Shown here: one piece after another, positions 1 through 7,453 of the stretch
How positions within the stretch are numbered: the stretch's first letter is position 1
Layout: each line of letters opens with the position of its first letter
Origin: Alphaproteobacteria bacterium UBA6544
GTDB lineage: Bacteria; Pseudomonadota; Alphaproteobacteria; UBA8366
Length of the DNA stretch: 20,994 nucleotides
Direction of reading: 5' to 3'
Assembly (NCBI GenBank): GCA_002434595.1
Contig: DJKK01000056.1
Span: forward strand, 1 to 20,994
Notes under the pieces: generated by a model
What the model saw: only the letters and a program-made list of their open reading frames with translations
Database searches by the model: none
What the model was told of the DNA's origin: nothing
Program-made: the position numbers and the translations under genes

Positions 1-35
1 GTAGAACACCAATTCCTAACGGAAAGACCGTACCC

Positions 36-483
36 CTACTGGCCCACACTCGGCAAGACCGCCTCAATCTCAGCCATAACCACATCGCGACTTGCGGGAA
101 CGGTAGTGTCGGGATGGAATGGCCCGAATTCGCCGGCATCATTGTCGAAGTAACGCCCGGACGCCTGTGTAAATTCTTCCGACACTGCGGCTCGGCAAAT
201 GATATCCGAGCCGATACGGATATCGCCGCCTGCCGTGCCAACCTCCTCTTTCACCATCTTGGTACCAAGGAGCGAGCCTGGATTCAGCACAATAATCGCA
301 GGTCTATCTTGGCCGAGCGACCGTGCCGCTTTCCGACGCGCGCCCGCACGTCTTTGCCACCTCGACAAGCTTCGCCGGGTTACGCCCTTGCAGCAGGACA
401 TGATTCCCATGCGATACCAGTATCTTGGCCAACTCCAGCCCGAACCCATCAGTCCCACCTGTCAAAAAAATTTTATTGACCAT
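36..483 (-). pseudogene. Short-chain dehydrogenase/reductase pseudogene with internal deletion and frameshift
   Basis: The ATG at 483 has a good Shine-Dalgarno (GAGGAG at 492-497, 8 nt spacing). It opens a typical SDR N-terminus, with IFLTGGTDGFGLELAKIL carrying the NAD(P)-binding TGGTDGFG glycine motif. This frame ends at a TAG (304-306) after 59 codons. A second frame, shifted by one, then carries a typical SDR C-terminal part (VLNPGSLLGTKMVKEE, later SGRYFDNDAGEFGPFHPD) down to the TAG at 36-38. The two parts total about 149 codons, whereas proteins of this type are about 290-320 residues. The middle is therefore gone, including the catalytic Ser and YxxxK. The join lies roughly at 300-345. 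The retained reading sense at both ends suggests fairly recent loss. The product would not be a working enzyme. Identification as an SDR is firm; the exact subfamily (NADP-dependent, protochlorophyllide/retinol-reductase-like) is a guess. Confidence 0.85.
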
Positions 484-588
484 TAACAGAACTCCTCAAA
501 TTGCTCCGCGGATCTCGGGTGCAATGCTGTGAATTGCGTCGCTAAACGCGATCTGTCCGTATACTGCCGTGGATGGTAGAAAAGAATC

Positions 589-1578
589 ATGGCTGAAACT
601 CTACACGAGAACTTAATCGGCGAGGACCTGCGGTTCACGCACCCGGACTGGGGCGATATCTATGTACGTAACAAGCGGCCAGCGAATGTCACATCTTTCG
701 CGCCGGACCGCATCGTCGTCCTGCAGCATGGAGCGACCTACGGCAGCACCGCATTCGATGTGCCGGTCGGCGGCCTATCCTGGATGGATTACCTCGCGGC
801 CCGTGGCTTCGATACATATTGCCTGGACCTTCCGGGCTACGGTTACTCAGATCAACCGCCCCAAATGGACGAACCGGCGGAAGCGAACCCGCCCTTCATG
901 AGAACAACAAATGCCGCAAATTGTCTGGGGTTCGTTTGCGACCGCATCCGCGAGCACCGGGAAGCTGCACGTTTGTGCCTGATCGGGCATTCTTGGGGCA
1001 CGGCGATCGCCGCCCTCTATACCTCCGAACACAACGACCACGTCGAGCGGCTGGTGCTCTATGCGCCCATCTGGCTGCGCACCGGCGGAGAAAAGTCTCC
1101 GGTGCGCGTGGACGGCGAGGTGGGGGCCTATCGCACCGTGACCCGCGAGGCTACCCTGACCCGCCGTCAGGAAGGCCTGAACGAGGCGCAGAAACTGACG
1201 GTCATGCCGAAAGAATGGTTCGAGCAGTGGTGGGACGCGGTGACCGAAGCCCAGCCGGGGGGTGGCGGCGAGACCATTCGGGCGCCCAATGGCGTCGTGC
1301 AGGACGGTCAGGAATACTGGCAGGCCGGAAAGCCGGTCTACGATCCGGCCCAGATTTCAGTGCCCACCCTCGTAACGGTTGGCGAGATGGACAGGGATAC
1401 GCCGGTCTATATGGCGCAAACCCTGTTTCCATTGTTGACCGGCGCGCCCTGGCGGCGCCTCGCCGTCCTTAGCGGCGGCACCCACACCATCCTGATGGAG
1501 CGCCATCGAATGCTGCTGTTCCGCAGCGTACAGCAATTCCTCGAGGAAGCGCCGCCTGCGGCCAACGCATCAACATAA
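589..1578 (+). CDS. Alpha/beta-fold hydrolase
   Basis: A 329-residue protein with the full alpha/beta hydrolase layout. The oxyanion-hole motif QHGA is near residues 46-49. The nucleophile elbow is GHSWG with Ser135, the acid is in GEMDRD (Asp268 or Asp270), and the catalytic His299 lies in SGGTHT. There is no signal peptide, so it should be cytoplasmic. The family hydrolyses esters, lactones, epoxides, haloalkanes or C-C bonds, and the sequence does not show which. It stands alone, divergent from the broken SDR gene and tail-to-tail (6 bp) with the glutathionyl-hydroquinone reductase gene. The start ATG at 589 has only a weak purine-rich upstream stretch (AGAAAAG). In this catabolic setting a role on an ester or lactone product is plausible, but this is inference. 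Confidence 0.9.
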   Translation: MAETLHENLIGEDLRFTHPDWGDIYVRNKRPANVTSFAPDRIVVLQHGATYGSTAFDVPVGGLSWMDYLAARGFDTYCLDLPGYGYSDQPPQMDEPAEANPPFMRTTNAANCLGFVCDRIREHREAARLCLIGHSWGTAIAALYTSEHNDHVERLVLYAPIWLRTGGEKSPVRVDGEVGAYRTVTREATLTRRQEGLNEAQKLTVMPKEWFEQWWDAVTEAQPGGGGETIRAPNGVVQDGQEYWQAGKPVYDPAQISVPTLVTVGEMDRDTPVYMAQTLFPLLTGAPWRRLAVLSGGTHTILMERHRMLLFRSVQQFLEEAPPAANAST

Positions 1579-1584
1579 AGCCTG

Positions 1585-2571
1585 TTAAGAACCAACGTTC
1601 TCGCGACCGTGAGGTTCACCGAAATCTATCCGGGGCCCAGCCGGCACGATCCGTGTCGGATTTACAGATTCATGACTACCGTAATAATGCGAACGGATAT
1701 GGTCGAAGTTGACCGTCTCTTTGATGCCGGGATACTGGTATAGCTCGCGGGTATAGGCCCAGAGATGGGGATAGGCGACGAGCTGGCGGATATTGCATTT
1801 GAAATGCCCGACATACACCGGGTCGAACCGGACCAAAGTCGGGAACAGCCGCCAATCGGCTTCCGTAATCCGCTCACCGATAAGGTAACGCTGGCCGGAA
1901 AGACGCTCTTCAAGGCTGTCGAGCCGGGCGAAAAGCGCAGCAACCGAGAGGTCGTAGGCCTCCTGTGACTTTGCGAACCCTGTTTTATACACACCGTTGT
2001 TCACATCGTTGTAAACGCCGTCATTTATAGCATCGATCTCTGAACGCAGATCGGCCGGGTAGTAATCGGCTGTATTTCCCGTAATCGCGTCAAAGGCGAC
2101 GTTGAACATCCGGATGATCTCGGAGCTTTCGTTGGAAACAATCGTGTTCTGCTGCTTGTCCCACAGGACCGGCACACTAGCACTGCTCGTCACCTTCCGG
2201 TCCGCGGCGAGGTAGACTTCGTACATCGCCGCCTTACCGAGCACCGGGTCGCCCGTAGCACCCGGGTACGTGTCGGTCAGCTCCCAACCCATCTCGTACA
2301 TCAACGGATGCACCACCGATACGCTCACGTGATCCTCCAGCCCCTTCAATATTCTGAAGATCAAGGTGCGGTGTGCCCAAGGACAGGCGTAGGAGACGTA
2401 GAGATGATAGCGGCCACTTTCCGCCTTAAAACCACCGTCGCCGGAAGGCCCCGGCGCGCCGTCAGCCGTGATCCAGTTACGAAATGCCATGTCCTTGCGG
2501 ACAAACGACCCGTCAGTGCTCTGGACTTCCGCGCGGCGGTCGACCCATGCGCCTTCAATCAATGTCTTCAT
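1585..2571 (-). CDS. Glutathionyl-hydroquinone reductase (Xi-class glutathione S-transferase)
   Basis: A 328-residue protein of the YqjG/PcpF family, which reduces S-glutathionyl-hydroquinones to the free hydroquinone and GSH through a mixed-disulfide cysteine. The hallmark active site YACPWAHRT is at residues 61-69 with catalytic Cys63. The thioredoxin-fold GSH contact SNESSEI lies at 146-152, and the family signature NNGVYKTGFA at 191-200. The length matches the family (about 310-330). It is cytoplasmic, with no signal peptide. It converges with the alpha/beta hydrolase gene (6 bp between stops) and has no operon partner. Its likely role is rescue of quinones conjugated by GSH during aromatic compound breakdown, or redox housekeeping. 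No quinone-producing dioxygenase is visible next to it. Family identification is very secure. Confidence 0.95.
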   Translation of the reverse strand: MKTLIEGAWVDRRAEVQSTDGSFVRKDMAFRNWITADGAPGPSGDGGFKAESGRYHLYVSYACPWAHRTLIFRILKGLEDHVSVSVVHPLMYEMGWELTDTYPGATGDPVLGKAAMYEVYLAADRKVTSSASVPVLWDKQQNTIVSNESSEIIRMFNVAFDAITGNTADYYPADLRSEIDAINDGVYNDVNNGVYKTGFAKSQEAYDLSVAALFARLDSLEERLSGQRYLIGERITEADWRLFPTLVRFDPVYVGHFKCNIRQLVAYPHLWAYTRELYQYPGIKETVNFDHIRSHYYGSHESVNPTRIVPAGPRIDFGEPHGRENVGS

Positions 2572-2671
2572 TCTCGTTTTCCCGAAAACTTGTGCCTGGC
2601 GCTATACCGGCCGTTGAAGGAAAATCTCGGCCGCTTATCGTGCACGGTCAATGAGCCGCAATCCGACAAAC

Positions 2672-2857
2672 TCAACGAAGGAAAGCGTTCCCTATAAGAC
2701 CGAGAACCATAAAAAAACAAACCGACTCGGTACCGTCCGTCACGATCCGTATGCGGCTATCTCCAACAGCTTGTGCGAGCGGGACCACGTCGCGCACGAG
2801 ATAAAATGTCTCAATGAAACCAATATCTGCCGAATTGGCGGGCCGCAGTGAAATCAT
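2672..2857 (-). pseudogene. GNAT acetyltransferase remnant (N-terminal fragment)
   Basis: The 2572-2918 gap (347 bp) has no intact gene. Within it, an ATG at 2857 opens 61 codons beginning MISLRPANSADIGFI, the usual first strand and helix of GNAT N-acetyltransferases (hxLRPAxxxDhxxI). A following ESVCFFMVLGLIGNAFLR looks like the GNAT strands b3-b4 ('xxGFxxLxGL') with a few residues missing. The frame then stops at a TGA (2672-2674). The acetyl-CoA-binding motif (R/Q-x-x-G-x-G/A) and the C-terminal half are absent in this and neighbouring frames. Normal GNATs are about 150-170 residues, so this is a truncated remnant. No Shine-Dalgarno is evident. The GNAT assignment rests on a short stretch. 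A genuine small protein cannot be excluded, but nothing supports one. Confidence 0.45.
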
Positions 2858-2918
2858 AACACCATCATAGACCGGATCTAGAGCTGTGTCCGTTCACTCT
2901 CACGGCGCCGGCAACCGG

Positions 2919-3827
2919 TCAGTCGCCACGCGGTCCTAGCTTTACGCCGACCATCTCCTCATAGAGCGTGATCAGAGAGCTGCCATCCTTTTTATTGAGA
3001 CCGGCAGCGCGCGCCATCTGGTAGACCTGTTGCGAGGCGGCGGCCATGAACATCGGCACGCCGAGTGCCTTGGCGAAACCCGTTTCCAGTTCCTGATCTT
3101 TATAGGAGATATCGATTGTGCCACCAGGTGAGAAATCCCCATTGAGGTAGCGTGGTGCGGCCGCTCGGAAACTGTCCGAATTGCCGGTACTGACGCTGAT
3201 AACGTCGACCATCTGTTGCGGGTCGAGCCCTGCCTTAGCGCCAAGCGCCATCGCTTCCGCGATCACTACCTTCGTCACCTGGGTGATCATGTTGTTGCAG
3301 AGCTTCATCGCTAGGCCATGTCCAATCTCACCCATATGGAAGACGTTCGCGGACATCGCGTCAAAATACGGCCGGCAGGCTTCAACCACGGCGCCGTCAC
3401 CGCCGACAATGATCGAGAGATCGCCAGAAACCGCACGCGGCACGCCGCCGCTGACCGGCGCGTCGAGCATCTTGATGCCCTTTTCCGCTAAGATATCGTG
3501 CATTTCCTTAACCGCGAGCGGGTCGATCGTCGCACTACAGACAAAAATATCGCCTGCCTGCGCTCCCTCAATAATCCCGCCATCGCCAAGCACGACCTCA
3601 CGCACCTGCGCCGTTGTCTCGACGATGCAGATAACGGTTGACGCCCCTTGTGCCACGCCAGCCGGCCCGTTCGCAATCTTTGCGCCAAGACCCGCAAAGC
3701 GTTCATTCCTCGCCGGGTCGATATCGTAGGCAACCATATCGAAGTCGGCTTTCAGCAGGTTAGCGGCCATACCGCCGCCCATCATACCCATGCCGATGAA
3801 ACCTATGGTCTTATTGCGATCGCTCAT
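2919..3827 (-). CDS. NAD(P)-dependent beta-hydroxyacid dehydrogenase (3-hydroxyisobutyrate dehydrogenase family)
   Basis: A 302-residue protein, the usual length for this family. The N-terminal Rossmann domain has the dinucleotide motif GFIGMGMMGGGM (Gly12, Gly14, Gly17). The substrate loop DAPVSGG is at 122-128. The catalytic lysine is Lys175 in GHGLAMKLCNN, and the C-terminal helical domain carries YKDQELETG near 242-250. The family oxidises or reduces 3-hydroxyacids and related compounds (3-hydroxyisobutyrate, tartronate semialdehyde, glyoxylate), so the exact substrate is open. It is the last gene of the operon. Its ATG overlaps the SDR stop by 4 bp, and a GGGGGG purine run sits just upstream. 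The 'mmsB' label would be an over-call, because neighbouring valine-pathway genes are absent. Confidence 0.92.
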   Translation of the reverse strand: MSDRNKTIGFIGMGMMGGGMAANLLKADFDMVAYDIDPARNERFAGLGAKIANGPAGVAQGASTVICIVETTAQVREVVLGDGGIIEGAQAGDIFVCSATIDPLAVKEMHDILAEKGIKMLDAPVSGGVPRAVSGDLSIIVGGDGAVVEACRPYFDAMSANVFHMGEIGHGLAMKLCNNMITQVTKVVIAEAMALGAKAGLDPQQMVDVISVSTGNSDSFRAAAPRYLNGDFSPGGTIDISYKDQELETGFAKALGVPMFMAAASQQVYQMARAAGLNKKDGSSLITLYEEMVGVKLGPRGD

Positions 3828-4591
3828 GAAAGCCCCCCTGTTACGTCGATGGTCAATCCAGTCACAAAATCCGCGTCGCTCGACAACAGGAAAGCGATGA
3901 CGCCCGCCTGATCACGTGCGGTTGCAATGCGTTTTAACGGGACCTTCTCGATTTCCGCTGCCTGGCTTTCGGAACTCCGTTTCTCCCAATGGGGCATCAG
4001 GCGTTCCGTTAGCGTCAAACTCGGCGCAATCGCATTAACGTTGATGCCGTATTGCCCCAACTCGAGCGATAGTTTGCGAGTCAGCGCAATGATGCCGCCC
4101 TTCGCCGTCGCATAGGCCGAACTACTGGAAACGCTCAAGCCACGTCCGGCAATCGATGCAAGATTGACGATCTTGCCGCTACCCGCCGTCTTCATACCGG
4201 GAATAACGGCATTGCAGAAAAGGAAGGTCGCATCGAGATTGAAGTCGAGCAGCTTCTTCCAGTCGTCGAAACTCATGGCGTCGATGGGTATGCTCGGATC
4301 CTCGACGATGGTGCTGCCCCCTACGGCGTTTACCAGCAGGTCGATGTTCCCGTACTGCGCTTCCACATCCGCGACGAGGGCACGTACTGCGATCTCATCC
4401 GTCGCGTCGACGCGGCGCCCGTCAGCGGTACCAGCGGCACCCGCCAAACCCTCCGCCATCTTGTCCAACCGTGCTTGATCAACTTCAACTGCAACAACGG
4501 TCGCGCCTTCGTTTACCAAAATATCCGTCGTCGCACGACCGATACCGGCGCCCGCCGCGGTGATCACAGCTGTCTTACCTATGAAACGCAT
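3824..4591 (-). CDS. SDR family NAD(P)-dependent oxidoreductase
   Basis: A 255-residue classical SDR. The cofactor motif is TAAGAGIG (residues 11-18), with the NAVGG strand motif at 88-92, Asn118, Ser146 in NLASIAG, and the catalytic Tyr160-x-x-x-Lys164 in AYATAKGG. All four catalytic residues are present, so it should be active. Val36 and Asp38 at the end of strand 2 (AVEVDQ) fit an NAD(H) preference, which is an inference. The start ATG at 4591 has a good GGAGAG Shine-Dalgarno. It lies 18 bp after the PaaK-type ligase and overlaps the hydroxyacid dehydrogenase by 4 bp. In this operon it most likely oxidises the hydroxyl group produced by the MaoC hydratase, in the manner of a 3-hydroxyacyl-CoA dehydrogenase. 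The actual substrate is unknown. Confidence 0.93.
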   Translation of the reverse strand: MRFIGKTAVITAAGAGIGRATTDILVNEGATVVAVEVDQARLDKMAEGLAGAAGTADGRRVDATDEIAVRALVADVEAQYGNIDLLVNAVGGSTIVEDPSIPIDAMSFDDWKKLLDFNLDATFLFCNAVIPGMKTAGSGKIVNLASIAGRGLSVSSSSAYATAKGGIIALTRKLSLELGQYGINVNAIAPSLTLTERLMPHWEKRSSESQAAEIEKVPLKRIATARDQAGVIAFLLSSDADFVTGLTIDVTGGLS

Positions 4592-4609
4592 TTTACACTC
4601 TCCGCTACG

Positions 4610-5950
4610 CTACCGTTTATCGACCAATCGGGTCGCTTTCGAATGCTTCGCCGGGTCGTAGATGTCGCTGGCTTGAACGAACTCGATCCGGGGTCGGATA
4701 CGCGCGGCGCTCTGTGCCGCCTCGGTCACGGACGCCGCGAGAGCCTCTCGATCCGTACGTGGGCTGGCAATTCGGACAATCATCTCGTCCATCGAAAACG
4801 CATCGCTCTCGTCCTGACGCGTCAAGACGACCTGGAACTCGTCAACATTCGGTACCGCGGTCAGGGATTCGAGCAGGACTGTCGGGTTGATCAGCATGCC
4901 CTTCACCTTCAACAGGTCTTTCGTGCGGACGATCGGCGGGACAATCCGGTCCCCGGTGCACCCGCAATGGGGACAGGGTTCGTGGGTCAGACTGACGATG
5001 TCGCCGACCAGGTATCGAACAAGGCAGGTTCCGCGCCGATTGAGTTGTGTAATCGCGAGCGCGCCGCGCTCGCCATCTGGGAGGCGTCGCCCCGTATCCG
5101 GATCGACCACCTCTTGGAACAGAAGGTCCGGCGCGGGATTGTGCCAGTCACCGTCCTCATGGCATTGCGCCATGCCGCCGGCCTCGGTCGAACCGTAACG
5201 ATCGAAGATAATCGGGTTTTCAACGCCGTGCTCGCGCAGACGCTGGCGAATATCTTCGCGCATCTCAGGGGTGCTGGCCTCCCCGGTCACGCCGCACATA
5301 CGGACACAGGAGAAATCCGCGCCAAGTTCGGTCGCCCGAATGATGGTCCGGCGCACAAAACTAGTGATACCCCAGAGCACGGTCGCACGATGACGCTCAA
5401 CCATGCCCACAGCTTCGTCGAGTGAACGGTGCATGTTGAAGTCGCCGAACGGCGCCCCGGTTAGCGCCGCCGTAATCGTGGCGCCGGTTGCGTAAGCATT
5501 CATCGGCGAACGCATGAAGGCCCCCATCGGCGCCGGCGTGAGGGGAAACAGGTTCATAAGAATGTCGTCTTCGCGGATACCGGAAATTTCGCCAACACGC
5601 TTAGCCAACCCGAGATAGGCGACATAGTCGTGCGTCGTCACATAGAGCGGTGTCGGCTCGCTGGTCGTTCCAGTGGTATAGTTCACTTCCCAGAGTGTGC
5701 GTTCATGGAGAGACAGATCGGGACACCGCAGCCGGAACGCCTCCGGGTCGTTCATCAGGTCCTGCTTTGGCGTGAGCGGGAGGCGTTCCAGGTCGTCGAT
5801 ATTGCGTATTGTTGTCGGATCGACGCCATGCTCCGCCCAGCGCCGGCGATAGTACTCGTGCCCTTCCGCGCAGAGCGCAACCTGTTCCGCAACGAGTTGG
5901 CTCTGCACCTCGCGGATTTTTTCGATCGGTTGGCGAAGAAAATCCGTCAT
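4610..5950 (-). CDS. PaaK-type acyl-CoA ligase (phenylacetate-CoA ligase family, AMP-forming)
   Basis: A 446-residue adenylate-forming enzyme, the length of phenylacetate-CoA ligases. The P-loop is YTTGTTSEPTP (91-101), a variant of the family SSGTTGxPT. Motif A5 is DRYGSTEAGG (250-259), the A7 aspartate is Asp317 in VRYLVGD, and the hinge with the A8 region is RTKDLLKVKG (342-351). A CPHCGC cluster (326-331), with Cys263-His264 nearby, corresponds to the metal-binding cysteines seen in many PaaK relatives. The enzyme forms acyl-AMP and then the CoA ester of a carboxylic acid, often aromatic or arylacetic. Without pocket comparison the acid cannot be named. It overlaps the upstream NPD gene by 4 bp and has the ribosome site GAAGGGG. 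No phenylacetate catabolic (paa) genes are nearby, so the symbol paaK is not used. Confidence 0.9.
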   Translation of the reverse strand: MTDFLRQPIEKIREVQSQLVAEQVALCAEGHEYYRRRWAEHGVDPTTIRNIDDLERLPLTPKQDLMNDPEAFRLRCPDLSLHERTLWEVNYTTGTTSEPTPLYVTTHDYVAYLGLAKRVGEISGIREDDILMNLFPLTPAPMGAFMRSPMNAYATGATITAALTGAPFGDFNMHRSLDEAVGMVERHRATVLWGITSFVRRTIIRATELGADFSCVRMCGVTGEASTPEMREDIRQRLREHGVENPIIFDRYGSTEAGGMAQCHEDGDWHNPAPDLLFQEVVDPDTGRRLPDGERGALAITQLNRRGTCLVRYLVGDIVSLTHEPCPHCGCTGDRIVPPIVRTKDLLKVKGMLINPTVLLESLTAVPNVDEFQVVLTRQDESDAFSMDEMIVRIASPRTDREALAASVTEAAQSAARIRPRIEFVQASDIYDPAKHSKATRLVDKR

Positions 5951-6990
5951 CGCGCAAAAGCCCCTTCCGTCTCGTTGATCATCTTCTGAAAGACATCGGC
6001 CGCCTTCGGAATATCGTTAATAGCGCCCGCCGCCTGTCCCGTGGGAAAATTGGCGATCTCTGGCATACCGACCGCCTTGGCCGGCGCTACCAGTTTCTCG
6101 ACACGCATACGCTGCCACGGCATCGGAAGCAGTTCGTTGTCTCGGCCGTGCCAACGGGACGTAAACTCGTTCTTCAATACACGGCTCGGCTTGCCTGTGT
6201 AACAGCGCGATACGATCGTCCCGGTCTCGTCCGCCTTGAGAATACCTTGCTTGTGCGCTTCGGGCGCCGTCGCCTCTTCAGTCGCGATGAAACGGGTGCC
6301 GATCCACGCACCTTCTGCGCCTAACATCATACCGGCGGCAATGCCCCTGCCATCGATGATGCCGCCGGCGGCGAGTACAGGAATGCTCACCGCATCAACC
6401 ACGCCCGGCACCAGTACCATGGTCGTGACGGTGCCGACATGTCCGCCCGCTTCCATTCCTTGCGCGACGATGATGTCAACACCCATGTCTTCCAATCGTT
6501 TCGCATGGCGCACGGCACCCACCATCGACATGACTTTCGTGCCCGCCGCATGACACTCCTCGACAAGCCAACGCGGCGTGCCAAGTGCGGAGACCATGAG
6601 CGGAACCTTCTCTTCAAGCGTGACCTCGACCTGTGCGCGCGCTAACTCGATGGTCAGCGGCGGGGGTGGATTGCCCTTCAGGCCCTCCACTTTCGGCATC
6701 AGATTTTCGAGGAATTCCGGAAACGGCGGCACTTCACGGGCACTCAAATCCTCCGGAATGTCCCCCGGTATCAACAGATCGACACCGAAAGGCTTATCCG
6801 TGATTTCCCGCACGGCGCGAATCTCCGCCCGAAGTTCATCGGGCGTGCAGAACGTGGCGCCGAGAACGCCGCAGCCGCCGGCTGCCGATATGGACGCCGT
6901 CAAAGGCGCCATCGTAACGCCGCCCATTCCGGCCGCGAAGATTGGATACTCGATCCCGAGCATGTCGCATATCGATGTGTGCAGGGTCAT
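5947..6990 (-). CDS. NPD-family FMN flavoprotein (annotated type: nitronate monooxygenase / 2-nitropropane dioxygenase)
   Basis: A 347-residue TIM-barrel flavoprotein. The N-terminus shows the family start PIFAAGMGGVTMAPLTASIS. The active-site segment AQGMEAGGHVG (176-186) holds the conserved His184. The FMN phosphate loop is PVLAAGGIIDGRGIAAG (204-220), followed by GTRF at 231-234. True class I nitronate monooxygenases oxidise alkyl nitronates such as 3-nitropropionate. The same fold also includes enoyl reductases (FabK) and CoA-ester enzymes of steroid breakdown (IpdC). Sitting between MaoC proteins and a CoA ligase, with 13-bp and 4-bp junctions, an acyl-CoA substrate is at least as likely as a nitro compound (inference). 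The start at 6990 is supported by AAGGAG at 6999-7004, 8 nt upstream. Confidence 0.9.
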   Translation of the reverse strand: MTLHTSICDMLGIEYPIFAAGMGGVTMAPLTASISAAGGCGVLGATFCTPDELRAEIRAVREITDKPFGVDLLIPGDIPEDLSAREVPPFPEFLENLMPKVEGLKGNPPPPLTIELARAQVEVTLEEKVPLMVSALGTPRWLVEECHAAGTKVMSMVGAVRHAKRLEDMGVDIIVAQGMEAGGHVGTVTTMVLVPGVVDAVSIPVLAAGGIIDGRGIAAGMMLGAEGAWIGTRFIATEEATAPEAHKQGILKADETGTIVSRCYTGKPSRVLKNEFTSRWHGRDNELLPMPWQRMRVEKLVAPAKAVGMPEIANFPTGQAAGAINDIPKAADVFQKMINETEGAFAR

Positions 6991-7003
6991 GGGTTTGTCT
7001 CCT

Positions 7004-7453
7004 TCAGTCCGTCCGACGCTTCAACATCACGATCTTGTCAATCTCGAAGACCGTTTCGTCGTTCTGATTGAGGACGTGGTCGCGGAACGTCACGATCCCC
7101 TTTTCCGGTGTCTTGGTCTCCCGCTTGGAGACGACCTCGACCTCCGTGCGGATCGTATCGCCGGCCCGCACCGCGGCCAGAAAACGACCGCGTTCGACAG
7201 ACATCAGCGAGATTACCGTGTCGCGGAACAAGGCTTCGGTCATAGCCGTCGATACCGACATGGTGAAGGCACTGGGTGCGATCCGGCCGCCGTACTGCGT
7301 GCGTTTTGCATACTCCTCGTTGATGAAGAGCGGTACGTGATAGCCGACGAAGGCGCAGAACAGCGAGAGATCTCCTTCCGTCACCGTACGGCCGTAGGTC
7401 TCGTATCGCTTGCCGACCTCGAAATCTTCCCAATACATAGACATCTCGCTCAT
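7004..7453 (-). CDS. MaoC-like hot-dog protein lacking the catalytic Asp/His
   Basis: A 149-residue MaoC-type hot-dog protein. The hydratase-2 motif normally reads roughly GDxNPxH, with catalytic Asp and His. Here the aligned stretch is GYHVPLF (37-43), so Asp becomes Tyr and His becomes Phe. The rest is typical: YWEDFEVGKRYETYGRTVTE at the start, GGRIAPSAFTMSVSTA after the motif, and GDTIRTEVEVVSKRETK in the last strands. It overlaps the intact MaoC gene upstream by 4 bp. This suggests a non-catalytic partner in a heterodimer, as in the HadAB/HadBC and ChsH1-ChsH2 arrangements (inference). Start choice: ATG 7453 gives the ATGA overlap, but GAGGGG lies directly before it. In-frame ATG 7444, 9 nt after GAGGGG, may be the real start. 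Confidence 0.85.
   Translation of the reverse strand: MSEMSMYWEDFEVGKRYETYGRTVTEGDLSLFCAFVGYHVPLFINEEYAKRTQYGGRIAPSAFTMSVSTAMTEALFRDTVISLMSVERGRFLAAVRAGDTIRTEVEVVSKRETKTPEKGIVTFRDHVLNQNDETVFEIDKIVMLKRRTD

Noticed and set aside
1579..1584. Shared transcription terminator between the convergent hydrolase and hydroquinone reductase genes
   Set aside because: Only 6 bp separate the stops, and no stem-loop with a T-run was found in or just beyond them.
4475..5425. 316-codon open frame on the plus strand opposite the PaaK-type ligase
   Set aside because: It is antisense to an intact ligase with all adenylate-forming motifs, and the translation shows no domain.
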